This document shows positions 19,062 to 27,186 of a DNA stretch of 64,000 nucleotides, one piece after another; the first letter of the stretch is position 1, and each line of letters begins with the position of its first letter. The stretch is from contig NZ_FNTX01000002.1 of NCBI RefSeq assembly GCF_900105765.1, positions 1,240,001 to 1,304,000 of the forward strand, read 5' to 3'. Made by a program: the position numbers and the translations under genes. This stretch comes from Ruania alba. GTDB lineage: Bacteria > Actinomycetota > Actinomycetes > Actinomycetales > Beutenbergiaceae. Below the pieces are notes generated by a model. The model was not told where the DNA came from and made no database searches. It saw only the letters and a program-made list of their open reading frames with translations.

Positions 19062-20239
19062 GGAGCCTCCTGTGTCAGCGGGAGCCGCGCCCGCACCGTC
19101 CAGGTACCGCCGTCGAGTCCAGCGGTGCAGATACCCCCGACGGCGTGGGCTCGCTCGGTCATGATGTCCAGCCCCAGCCCGGAACCGGTGCGTTCCGCCC
19201 TGCCGGCCGTGCTGACGGCGTTGCGCACTTCCAGATTCAGGTGCGCGTCTGTGGTGCTCACCCGTATCTCAGGTGGCTGGTCGCCATGCTTGGTCGCATT
19301 GGTGAGGCTCTCCTGGAGGAGGCGGAACGCGGTCTGGTCCACCGCCGTCGGGAGTTCCGGCAGGTCAGCGCAGCGCAACGTGCCGTGATGAGCGGCGACC
19401 AGGTCCCGCACGGTCTGGGCGTCGCTGATCCGGGTGGCCGCACGCTCCGGCTCACCACCACGCAGCAACCGGATCATGGTGCGCATCTCGCTCAGCGCCG
19501 ACAGGCTTGAGGCGCGGGTGGCTTCGAGGGCACGGCGCGTCGGGGGATCAGCGCCGGTGCGCACCAGGGCAGCCTCGGTGTGCAGCGCGATCGCGGACAG
19601 GTTCCCGGCGATGGCATCGTGCAGGTCCCGGGCCATGCGCTCCCGCTCGTCCCGCAGCGCTTCCTCCTGCTGCAGCTGGGCGAGCCGGGCCTGGTCGTCC
19701 GCCCGTGCGGAGGCGAGCGCGGCGAGCTGAGCCTGCCGGCGCACCGACGTGCCCCACCAGATCGGGGTGGCGAGCACGGCGAACGCCTGCAGCCCGACGA
19801 AGAGGCCCACCCGCAGGTCCAGCGCCAGCGCCCAGGTGAGCACGGTGGCCCCGGCGATCACCATGGCCGTGACGGTGAACAACCGCCGGAGCGCGCGCTC
19901 GGAACCGACCAGGGCGAGGGTGTAGAGCAGGTCGATCAGCACGAGCATGACGCCGAGACTCCCGCCGATGGCGAGGTCGGCGGTGAAGATCAGTGCACCG
20001 AGGGCGAGCATGACCACCGGGTGCCGGCTCTTGCCGAGCATCACCAGGCAGCCGAGCGCGAGCGGCGGCACGTGCCACCATCCGGGTGCGCCGGAGACCG
20101 GCGCGTTGCTGAGCACCGGTCCCAGCCCGATGCTCAGCGCGATCAGGCCGACGGCCGCGACGGCTGCCGCGTCGGTGACGGCGCGCCGCAGCGGGGTGCC
20201 GCGCAGGTGCCGGCGCCACGTCTCGACCCATCCGTCCAC
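19058..20239 (-). CDS. Sensor histidine kinase (HisKA_3 / NarL-type)
   Basis: 393 residues. The N-terminal half carries about five to six hydrophobic transmembrane segments, with no extracellular domain of note. A coiled linker (residues ~165-200) leads to the HisKA_3 dimerisation box ERMARDLHDAIAGNLSAI, with His207 as the predicted phosphorylation site. The C-terminal HATPase region includes LLQESLTNATKHG (N box) and GSGLGLDIMTERAHAVGG (G box). It phosphorylates the response regulator encoded immediately downstream with a four-base overlap. An intramembrane-sensing type kinase is likely, as there is little outside the membrane. Confidence 0.94.
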   Translation of the reverse strand: MDGWVETWRRHLRGTPLRRAVTDAAAVAAVGLIALSIGLGPVLSNAPVSGAPGWWHVPPLALGCLVMLGKSRHPVVMLALGALIFTADLAIGGSLGVMLVLIDLLYTLALVGSERALRRLFTVTAMVIAGATVLTWALALDLRVGLFVGLQAFAVLATPIWWGTSVRRQAQLAALASARADDQARLAQLQQEEALRDERERMARDLHDAIAGNLSAIALHTEAALVRTGADPPTRRALEATRASSLSALSEMRTMIRLLRGGEPERAATRISDAQTVRDLVAAHHGTLRCADLPELPTAVDQTAFRLLQESLTNATKHGDQPPEIRVSTTDAHLNLEVRNAVSTAGRAERTGSGLGLDIMTERAHAVGGICTAGLDGGTWTVRARLPLTQEAP

Positions 20240-20347
20240 GCGACCATTCTCGCTGCCACCGTCGATCTGCGGATGCGACGAAAGTGTGAGGCACGATGGC
20301 GACGCCTGGCCGATGCCTGCGCAGGCGCGTTCGCGCAGGCTGAGGCC

Positions 20348-21073
20348 ATGACGCTCGCCCTGCTCGGCCCTCTGGCCGTCCTCGCCCTGGTGGACTCCAC
20401 CAGTTTCGGCACGCTGCTCATCCCGATCTGGCTGATGCTGAGCCCAGGACGGTTGCGCCCGGGCCGGGTGCTCGTCTTCCTCGCGACCGTCGCGGTCTTC
20501 TACCTCGGCGTCGGGCTGCTCCTGCTCGCCGGTGCGGACTCCCTGATGGCGGCCCTCGACGAGGATTCCCCAGCGCTCACCTACGGCCAGCTGGTGCTCG
20601 GTGCCGCCCTGTTCGCCGGGGCGTTCGTCGTCGGCCGAAAGCCGAAGGAGGGGGAGCGCGCGCCCGGTCGGCTCTCCCGATGGCGCGAACGCACCGTCAC
20701 CGCGGACGGGCGCGGCGGCTGGACGGCCCTGGTGGGTCTTGCGCTGGGCGCGGCCACTCTCGAGGTGGCCACGATGCTGCCGTACCTCGGCGCCGTCGGG
20801 ATGCTCACCGCCGCCGATCTCACCGCGACCGATCGGGTGCTGCTGCTGGCCGGATACTGCCTGGTGATGGTGCTCCCGGCGCTGGTGCTGCTCGGCGGGC
20901 GGATCGCTGCCCGCCGGGTGATGGAGCCGTTGCTGACTCGGGTGTCGGCCTGGATGGCGAAGTCCTCGGGCGAGACGATCAGCTGGGTGATGGGGATTGC
21001 CGGGTTCCTGCTGCTGCGGGATGCGGCCGCGCGGATCGGGCTGCTCGAGCAGCTGGGGGTCTCGATCTCCTGA
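20348..21073 (+). CDS. GAP-family (Sap-like) polytopic membrane protein
   Basis: 241 residues from ATG 20348; the frame is open upstream but family members begin just before the LVDSTSFGTLLIPIWLML motif that occurs here near the N-terminus. Six hydrophobic segments are visible, in two groups of three separated by a charged loop (KPKEGERAPGRLSRWRERT). GAP/Sap family proteins in mycobacteria help move lipids or peptidoglycolipids across the membrane; the LysE-like topology suggests an exporter. The gene is divergent from the histidine kinase (108 bases apart). Substrate unknown. Confidence 0.82.
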   Translation: MTLALLGPLAVLALVDSTSFGTLLIPIWLMLSPGRLRPGRVLVFLATVAVFYLGVGLLLLAGADSLMAALDEDSPALTYGQLVLGAALFAGAFVVGRKPKEGERAPGRLSRWRERTVTADGRGGWTALVGLALGAATLEVATMLPYLGAVGMLTAADLTATDRVLLLAGYCLVMVLPALVLLGGRIAARRVMEPLLTRVSAWMAKSSGETISWVMGIAGFLLLRDAAARIGLLEQLGVSIS

Positions 21074-21115
21074 GGTTCACGGACCCAGCAGAGCCAACGG
21101 CACCACTTCTCTATG

Positions 21116-21196
21116 AGGCAGATGGCCGAGCATCTATCAGGCAGATGGCCGGACTCGGTGAGGCAGGTCGACGGCCTTCTGGTAGGCAGACGGACG
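21116..21196 (+). repeat. Four spaced AGGCAG direct repeats
   Basis: AGGCAG occurs at 21116, 21139, 21161 and 21184, with intervals of 23, 22 and 23 bases. The first two copies share 13 bases (AGGCAGATGGCCG); the others are AGGCAGGTCGACGG and AGGCAGACGGACG. They fill the 182-base gap before the beta-galactosidase gene. The regular spacing, about two helical turns, could reflect cooperative binding by a regulator, or be the remains of a short tandem duplication. Confidence 0.6.
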
Positions 21197-21255
21197 ATGC
21201 GCTGGTCTGACCCACGGCCCGCGCACGGCCCGGAATTAGGCCCGCTGACAGGTGA

Positions 21256-23334
21256 ATGAATACCCTGGGGCGCATGGCCGACGATGTCACCGCACCAGAA
21301 CCCACCACCCCTGCGAAGCCGGCCATCCCGAGCTGGCCGATCGGCCTGACGGTGATGGGGTACGGCGGTGACTACAACCCCGAGCAGTGGCCGATGGAGG
21401 TCCGGCTCGAGGACATCGCGATGATGCGTGAGGCCGGGGTGAACCTGGTGAGCCTGGCGATCTTCTCCTGGGCCACGCTCGAGCCGCGCGAGGGGCGCTA
21501 CGACTGGACCTGGTTGGACAACATCCTGGATCGGCTGCAGGCCGCCGGGGTGAAGGTCGCGCTGGCCACGGCAACCGCCTCACCACCACCGTGGCTGACG
21601 GCGAACCACCCGGAGATCCTGCCCCGCACCGCCGAGGGTGTGGAGCTCCACCAGGGCGGCCGGCAGTCCTACGCCCCGTCCTCCCCGGTGTACCGCGAGT
21701 ACGCGGTGAAGATGGCCAAAGCGATCGCCGAACGGTACGCCGAGCACCCGGCGCTCGCCCTGTGGCACATCGACAACGAGATCGGCTGCCACGTCCCGCA
21801 CGACTACTCCGAGTCCGCGCAGCGGGCGTTCCGCACCTGGCTGCGCCGCAGGTACCGCACCATCGACCGGTTGAACACTGCCTGGGGCACCGCCTTCTGG
21901 TCCCAGCGCTACAGCGCATTCAAGGACGTGCTGCCCCCACTGTCGGCGCCCACCTACGCCAACCCCACCCAGCAGCTCGATTTCGCCCGGTTCTCCTCGG
22001 ACACCCTGCTGGACTACTACAAGAAGCTGCGCGACGCCGTCCGGCCGATCACTCCACACATCCCGTCCACCACCAACTTCATGGTGAACCTGAGCACCAA
22101 GTGGATGGACTACTACCGCTGGGCGCGCGAGGTGGACGTGGTGGCCACCGACCACTACACGATCGCCGCCGATGCCGAGCGGGAGGTCGACCTCGCCCTG
22201 GCCGCGGACATGACCCGCGGCGTGGCCGGCGGCAAGCCGTGGATCCTGATGGAGCACTCCACCGGCGCGGTGAACTGGCAGCCCCGCAACCGGGCCAAGG
22301 GACCGGGGGAGATGCTGCGCAACTCGCTCGCGCACGTGGCCCGCGGTGCGGACTCGGTGATGTTCTTCCAGTTCCGCCAGTCCCAGGCAGGCGCCGAGAA
22401 GTTCCACTCCGCGCTGGTGCCGCACGCCGGGCGGGAGTCAGCCATCTGGCGCGAGAGCGTGCACCTGGGCGAGGTGCTCGCCAACCTGGGGGACGTCGTC
22501 GGCTCTCGGGTGCAGGCACGCGTGGCGCTGCTCTTCGACTATCAGGCGTGGTGGGCGTGCGAGCTGGACTCCCACCCCAGCGAGGACGTCACCTACGGCG
22601 ACCGGCTGCGCGCGCTGTACCGCGAGCTGTGGCGCCGCGGCGTGGCCACGGACGTGGTGCAGCCCGGTGCCGACCTGAGCGAGTACGACCTCATCCTGGT
22701 TCCGACGCTGTACCTGATCACTGACGCCGACGCCGCGAACGTGGCGGCTGCTGCCGAGCGCGGCGCCACGGTGCTGATCACCTACTTCTCCGGGATCGTC
22801 GACGAGAACGACCACGCCCGACTCGGCGGCTACCCCGGTGCGTTCCGGGAACTGCTGGGCGTGCGTACGGACGAGTTCTTCCCGCTACTCGCCGACGAGC
22901 GAGTCACCCTGGATGACGGCACGACGGCGGACGTGTGGACCGAACGGGTCGAGGTCACCACGGCCGAGGTGGTGCGCTCCTTCACCGACGGTCCACTACC
23001 GGACGGTCCTGCGGTCACCCGCAACGCCGTCGGCGAGGGCGCTGCCTGGTACGTGGCCACCCGTCAGGACGAGGCCGGGACCGCCGCCGTGATCGAGCAG
23101 GTGCTCGCCGAGTCCGGAGTGGCTCCGGCAGCAGCGACGACGCCGGGCGTGGAGGTGGTGCGCCGCGCCGAGCACGGCGAGGACGGTGGCAACCGCAGTT
23201 TCCTGTTCGTGCTGAACCACACCGACGCTGCTGCCACCGTGCCAGCCACGGGAACGGACCTGGTCTCCGGTGCTGAGGTCGGTGAATCTGTGGTGGTGCC
23301 CGCTCACGGGGTGGCCGTCGTGGCCGAGGGCTGA
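21256..23334 (+). CDS. Beta-galactosidase, glycoside hydrolase family 42
   Basis: 692 residues, close to the usual GH42 length. The N-terminal barrel begins YGGDYNPEQWP and contains SWATLEPREGRYDW, LATATASPPPWL and WHIDNEIGCH, with Glu175 as acid/base, and ILMEHSTGAVNW, with Glu333 as nucleophile. The trimerisation domain follows (about 395-600) and then the small C-terminal beta domain. No signal peptide, so it acts on imported galactosides. ATG at 21256 has only a very close AGGTGA; ATG at 21274 preceded by GGGG is an alternative start six codons in. It stands alone, with no transporter in the same operon; four spaced direct repeats lie upstream and may control it. Confidence 0.95.
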   Translation: MNTLGRMADDVTAPEPTTPAKPAIPSWPIGLTVMGYGGDYNPEQWPMEVRLEDIAMMREAGVNLVSLAIFSWATLEPREGRYDWTWLDNILDRLQAAGVKVALATATASPPPWLTANHPEILPRTAEGVELHQGGRQSYAPSSPVYREYAVKMAKAIAERYAEHPALALWHIDNEIGCHVPHDYSESAQRAFRTWLRRRYRTIDRLNTAWGTAFWSQRYSAFKDVLPPLSAPTYANPTQQLDFARFSSDTLLDYYKKLRDAVRPITPHIPSTTNFMVNLSTKWMDYYRWAREVDVVATDHYTIAADAEREVDLALAADMTRGVAGGKPWILMEHSTGAVNWQPRNRAKGPGEMLRNSLAHVARGADSVMFFQFRQSQAGAEKFHSALVPHAGRESAIWRESVHLGEVLANLGDVVGSRVQARVALLFDYQAWWACELDSHPSEDVTYGDRLRALYRELWRRGVATDVVQPGADLSEYDLILVPTLYLITDADAANVAAAAERGATVLITYFSGIVDENDHARLGGYPGAFRELLGVRTDEFFPLLADERVTLDDGTTADVWTERVEVTTAEVVRSFTDGPLPDGPAVTRNAVGEGAAWYVATRQDEAGTAAVIEQVLAESGVAPAAATTPGVEVVRRAEHGEDGGNRSFLFVLNHTDAAATVPATGTDLVSGAEVGESVVVPAHGVAVVAEG

Positions 23335-23513
23335 TCGCCCTCGGGACCATCTGCGAACGAGCACCCTCTAGGTCTACCGAGCACCAGCGCGGCGCCGGCC
23401 GCGTCGCAGTCCCACGGTGCGGATCCGTGCACGTCACCACAGTCCTGACAGGGGCCTCTGCCGGGACGCTCCTCCCACCACTCAGTGGTGTCCGGTTCGA
23501 GTCCGTCGTTCAT
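23304..23513 (-). CDS. Small cysteine-containing hypothetical protein
   Basis: A possible 69-residue protein with an N-terminal acidic segment and CQDCGDVHGSAPWDC, a pattern of paired cysteines and a histidine that could bind zinc. AAGGA lies about ten bases upstream of the ATG. It overlaps the 3' end of the beta-galactosidase gene by 31 bases on the opposite strand. No family recognised; may be spurious. Apart from this frame the 23335-23626 gap shows nothing else. Confidence 0.35.
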   Translation of the reverse strand: MNDGLEPDTTEWWEERPGRGPCQDCGDVHGSAPWDCDAAGAALVLGRPRGCSFADGPEGDQPSATTATP

Positions 23514-23626
23514 GGGGCAGCATCCTTGGGGCGTCGCGGAATCCGGTGCCGACGCTCGACACCGCTACCCCTTCAGAGCGTGCGTCGGCCTCCTAGATAC
23601 ACGTCACCCGCGACCGATTGCGGGGC

Positions 23627-23866
23627 TCACTGCTCCCGGCGGCGCTCCTCCGGCGGAAGACCGGTCTCACGGTGCTCCACGGTGGCCGTATGCGAGCTCC
23701 GGTTGCGCTGGGCGTTCACGACGATCGCCAGGATGAGCGCAAGCGCTCCGGCGCCCATGCAGATGTAGCCGACCATAGTCAGATCGACCGCGTCGATGCT
23801 GTCCCGGACCGCGAAGGCCAGGATCGCGCCGACAACGAGGAGGAAGATACCTCCGCCGATACCCAT
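23627..23866 (-). CDS. DUF6458-like two-helix membrane protein
   Basis: 79 residues starting at MGIGGGIFLLVVGAILAFAV, the characteristic N-terminus of this small actinobacterial family, with GGAGAGGA eight bases upstream; the open frame upstream (to 23935) is probably not translated. Two transmembrane segments (residues ~4-22 and ~32-52) are joined by the short loop RDSIDAVDLTMVG, followed by a charged C-terminal tail (HRETGLPPEERRREQ). Function unknown. It lies just downstream of the sugar ABC operon but has its own ribosome binding site. Confidence 0.8.
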   Translation of the reverse strand: MGIGGGIFLLVVGAILAFAVRDSIDAVDLTMVGYICMGAGALALILAIVVNAQRNRSSHTATVEHRETGLPPEERRREQ

Positions 23867-23975
23867 GCTGACCATCCTCTCCGGCGCCAGGGGGCGCCTG
23901 GGCACCATCGTCTCCGACCGGTCGCCGGGGCGCATCCGCTGCGCTTCTGTGCTCCGACAGGGGCGGACGGCGCCG

Positions 23976-24932
23976 TCAGCCCTTCACCCCGCTGGCGAAG
24001 CCCACGATGAAGGTGCGCTGCATGAAGAAGTAGACGATCAGCAGTGGAATGATCGCGATGGCCATCCCGGCGAACAGCACGCCCCAGTCGGTGGCGTACT
24101 CGCCGCGGAAGGCGTAGATCGCCACCGGGAGGGTCTGCTGCGGACTGCCGCCCACGTACAGCAATGGGGTGAGGAAGTCGTTCCAGGTGGTGATCCCGGT
24201 GAGGATCACCACGGTGCCGGTGATCGGGCGCAGCAGCGGGAAGACCACGGAACCGAAGGTCCGCAGCGGTCCGGCGCCGTCCACCCGGGCGGCCTCCTCG
24301 TACTCGCGCGGCAGGGCGCGCACGAAGCCCGCGTACAGGAACACGGTGAACGGCAGCTGGTGGCCAGCCTCGAACAAGATCACCGCCGTCCAGGTGCCGA
24401 GCAGGTTGGCCTCGTTCATCCACTGGTACAGCGGCACCATGGCCAGCTGCAACGGGATCATCAGCCCGAGCAGGAACACCAGGTAGATCACCGTGCTGAG
24501 CCGGCTCAGCCTGCGGGCCAGGGTGTACGCGGCCACCGATCCCAGCAGGACCAGCAGCGCCACGGAGAGCACGGCCACCACGATCGAGGAGACGTAGGCG
24601 CTGCCGAGCTTCCCGGCCTCCCAGGCCGTCGAGTAGTTGCTCAGGTGCAGTCCGGTGGGGAGCCCGAGCGGGTCGGCCGCCACCTCGGGAGGTGTCTTCA
24701 GCGAGACGGTGAAGAACACGTAGAACGGGAACACGAAGCAGGCGGCGAGGGCCACCATGGCCAGTTCGCGGACCACCCGCCCGGGGCGGATCGCTCTCTT
24801 CGGCGCCCCTGCGCGGGGGCTCCTCCCACTCATCGATGTCTTCTGGTCTGAGTGGTCCGGTGCCTCGCTGCGGTGCACCTCGTCCCTCGGCGCCCCTGCC
24901 TGCGGCTGTATCTGACGGCTCCTCCCACTCAT
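23976..24932 (-). CDS. Sugar ABC transporter permease, MalG/CUT1 type
   Basis: 318 residues with six transmembrane segments and the EAA loop (EEAARVDGAGPLRTFGSVVFPLL), which docks on the ATPase. The first ~55 residues are unusually long and contain a duplicated start: MSGRS..QAGAPR occurs at residue 1 and MSGRSPRAGAPK at residue 34, so ATG 24833 is an alternative start. The ATG at 24932 overlaps the partner permease stop by four bases, which favours the first copy. It forms a heterodimer with the permease encoded just upstream. No ATPase gene is in the operon, so a shared MsiK-type ATPase is probably used. Confidence 0.93.
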   Translation of the reverse strand: MSGRSRQIQPQAGAPRDEVHRSEAPDHSDQKTSMSGRSPRAGAPKRAIRPGRVVRELAMVALAACFVFPFYVFFTVSLKTPPEVAADPLGLPTGLHLSNYSTAWEAGKLGSAYVSSIVVAVLSVALLVLLGSVAAYTLARRLSRLSTVIYLVFLLGLMIPLQLAMVPLYQWMNEANLLGTWTAVILFEAGHQLPFTVFLYAGFVRALPREYEEAARVDGAGPLRTFGSVVFPLLRPITGTVVILTGITTWNDFLTPLLYVGGSPQQTLPVAIYAFRGEYATDWGVLFAGMAIAIIPLLIVYFFMQRTFIVGFASGVKG

Positions 24933-24936
24933 CGAT
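24800..24936. repeat. Short duplication spanning the start of the MalG-type permease gene
   Basis: On the plus strand TCGGCGCCCCTGC occurs at 24800-24812 and 24887-24899, and GGCTCCTCCCACTCATCGAT at 24818-24837 and 24917-24936. The second pair is 99 bases apart, so it repeats the gene start in frame 33 codons later. The two copies differ by a 12-base indel between the segments. Confidence 0.85.
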
Positions 24937-25864
24937 CAACCTCGAACTTGCGCAACGCCCCCAGCTGCACCAGCGCGAAGGCGAACACGATCATCGTCAG
25001 CACCAGGGCGATCGCCGTGGAATAGCCGAACCGTCCCGAGACGAACGCCTCCTTGTACATGATCACCGAGAGGGTCTCGGTGGCGTAGCCCGGGCCACCA
25101 CCGGTCATCGCGAACACCTGGTCGAACACCTTGAGGCTGCTGATCAGGGTGAGCGACATCGCCACCGTGGTGGCCGGGATCAGCAGCGGGATGGTGATCT
25201 GCACGAGTCGTTGCCACGCCGACGCCCCGTCCAGCGAGGCAGACTCGACCAGCTCGGCAGGGATCCCCTGCAGGCCGGCCAGGTAGATGACCATCGTGAG
25301 CCCGGCGTTCTGCCAGATCATCACCCCGATCACCGTCCCCAGCGCGATGGAGGAGTCGCCCAGCCAGTTCTGCGCCAGAGCCCCGAGCCCGACATCGCGC
25401 AGCACCGTGTTCAACGGGCCGGACGGGGTGAGCAGGAACTGCCAGAGGAACGCGATCACCACCGGGGGCAGCAGCGCAGGAGCGAAGAACAACGTGCGCA
25501 GCACGTTCTTGGTCAGCAACGCCGAGTGCAGGGCGATCGCCAGCGCCAGACCGACCACCGTCTGTATCGAGGTCACGCTGACGGCGATGATCACCGTGTT
25601 CCGCAGTGCCGCCCGGGCGGCCACGTCGGAGAACATCTCGGTGAAGTTGGCCCACCCCAGGAACGTGGTGCCGTCGGCACGGCCGCTCCAGTCGGTGAAC
25701 GCGTAGGCCGCACCGGACAACGTCGGGTACAGCACCACCAGCCCGTAGAGCGCGAGTGCCGGGAGCAGCAAGGCATAGGGCACCCCGGCAGGGGTGCGCC
25801 GGGTGACGCTCGTGGCGGACGACGGCGTCCCTCGCCCGCCACGAGTCAGTGGTGCTGTGGTCAC
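24929..25864 (-). CDS. Sugar ABC transporter permease, MalF/CUT1 type
   Basis: 311 residues with six transmembrane segments; starts with GTG at 25864, which overlaps the binding-protein stop by four bases (GTGA). The first helix region PYALLLPALALYGLVVLYPTL and the EAA loop (ESASLDGASAWQRLVQITIPLL) are typical of the MalF/UgpA class. It partners the permease that follows it with a four-base overlap. Together with the lipoprotein upstream it forms a carbohydrate importer of unknown substrate. Confidence 0.93.
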   Translation of the reverse strand: MTTAPLTRGGRGTPSSATSVTRRTPAGVPYALLLPALALYGLVVLYPTLSGAAYAFTDWSGRADGTTFLGWANFTEMFSDVAARAALRNTVIIAVSVTSIQTVVGLALAIALHSALLTKNVLRTLFFAPALLPPVVIAFLWQFLLTPSGPLNTVLRDVGLGALAQNWLGDSSIALGTVIGVMIWQNAGLTMVIYLAGLQGIPAELVESASLDGASAWQRLVQITIPLLIPATTVAMSLTLISSLKVFDQVFAMTGGGPGYATETLSVIMYKEAFVSGRFGYSTAIALVLTMIVFAFALVQLGALRKFEVDR

Positions 25865-27186
25865 GGGGTACCCAGGTCGTGCTCGGCGTCCATCTGCTCG
25901 AGCAGGTCAGGAATCGTGATCTCGTCCGCGTAGAGCTGTGCGCCGGACTGCAGCATGGTCTGCTGCACATCCCCGTTCGGCCACAGGTAATTCGCGTAGG
26001 CGACCGTGCGGGCCGAGTCCACCAGCGGCATGACCGGCTCCAGCGCCTCGTTGGTGCTCTGCGCTCCGACGTCCAGACCGGGCAGTGCCGCGATCGTGTT
26101 CGCGTACGTCTCCACGTTCTCCGGGCGGGACAGGTACTCCAGGAAGGTCCGCGCAGCGTCGGGGTTGGCAGCCTCGGCGTTCACAGCCAGGAAGTCCGGT
26201 GCCGTCGGCAGCAGAGTGGCCTCGGCGTCATCGGTGGCCGGCATCGCGAAGATGGCGATGTCCTCGGCCCCGCCCGGGGCGTACTCCACCAGCTGCGGCA
26301 GGCCCGAGTTGGTCAGCAGCACCATCCCTGCCTCGCCGGTGGCCACGTCCTGCAGGGCCTCCTCCGGCGGCACACCCAGCGAGTCGGCGGTGAAGAAGTC
26401 GCGGTCGCGCAGCTCGAGATACTTCTCGAACACCTCGGTCCACTCCGGGTGCTCGGAGAACGAGGTCTCCTCGGCGCGCATCCGCTCCTCGATGTCCGGC
26501 TCCGGGCCGTAGATCATCGTGCCGGCCAGGGCATAGACGTAGAACTGCAGGTAGATCGCCCCGCCGGCTAATCCCTGGGCGATCGGGGTCTTGCCGGCGT
26601 CCTGCAACTCTTGGCAGACCTCCAGCAACTCCGACCACGTGGTCGGCGGGGTGAGGCCGAGCTCGTCGAACAGCGCCACGTTGTAGGCCATCACCAGGGA
26701 ATTCCTGGCCACCGGGAAGCCATAGGTGACGCCGTCCACTGCGGACAGGGCCGTGGTGCCGGGGTCGATAGAGCTCACCCACGGCTGGTCGGACAGGTCG
26801 AGCAGGCCCCCGCTGGAGCCGAGCGCCCCGGCCGCGACACTGCTGGAGTACCCGGGGGAGACGCGGAAGACGTCCGCGGCAGTACCGGAGCCGAGCTGCA
26901 CCGCGAGCTGCTGGTTCAGGTCGGGGACCGCGGCGGACGTGTGGTCCACGGTGATGCCGGTCTCGTCGGTGAAGCCCTCCAGCAGTGGCTCCAATCCGGT
27001 GTTCTGCTCGGTCGAGACATAGGCGGTGACGGTGCCGCCTGCGGCATCGCCGTCACCGGAACCGCCGGGCTCGGGATCGTCGGTGTTCACGAAGCCGCTG
27101 CAGGCGGCAAGGGTGAGCGCGAGCGTCGCGACGCTCGCGCCGGTGAGCACGGCTCGACGGGAGTGCGGGTGTGCGGTGCGGGTCAT
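25861..27186 (-). CDS. Sugar ABC transporter substrate-binding lipoprotein
   Basis: 441 residues from ATG 27186, which follows AAGGAGAGG. N-terminus HSRRAVLTGASVATLALTLAACSG combines a twin-arginine pair with an LAAC lipobox, implying Tat-dependent export of a folded lipoprotein. The mature part is a family-1 extracellular solute-binding protein (TVTAYVSTEQNTGLEPLLEGF; LNQQLAVQLGSGTAADVFRVSPGY; GVTYGFPVARNSLVMAYN). It overlaps the FAD oxidoreductase gene by four bases. The operon (IclR, oxidoreductase, binding protein, two permeases) suggests uptake of a sugar or sugar acid that is then oxidised; the ligand is not known. Confidence 0.93.
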   Translation of the reverse strand: MTRTAHPHSRRAVLTGASVATLALTLAACSGFVNTDDPEPGGSGDGDAAGGTVTAYVSTEQNTGLEPLLEGFTDETGITVDHTSAAVPDLNQQLAVQLGSGTAADVFRVSPGYSSSVAAGALGSSGGLLDLSDQPWVSSIDPGTTALSAVDGVTYGFPVARNSLVMAYNVALFDELGLTPPTTWSELLEVCQELQDAGKTPIAQGLAGGAIYLQFYVYALAGTMIYGPEPDIEERMRAEETSFSEHPEWTEVFEKYLELRDRDFFTADSLGVPPEEALQDVATGEAGMVLLTNSGLPQLVEYAPGGAEDIAIFAMPATDDAEATLLPTAPDFLAVNAEAANPDAARTFLEYLSRPENVETYANTIAALPGLDVGAQSTNEALEPVMPLVDSARTVAYANYLWPNGDVQQTMLQSGAQLYADEITIPDLLEQMDAEHDLGTP

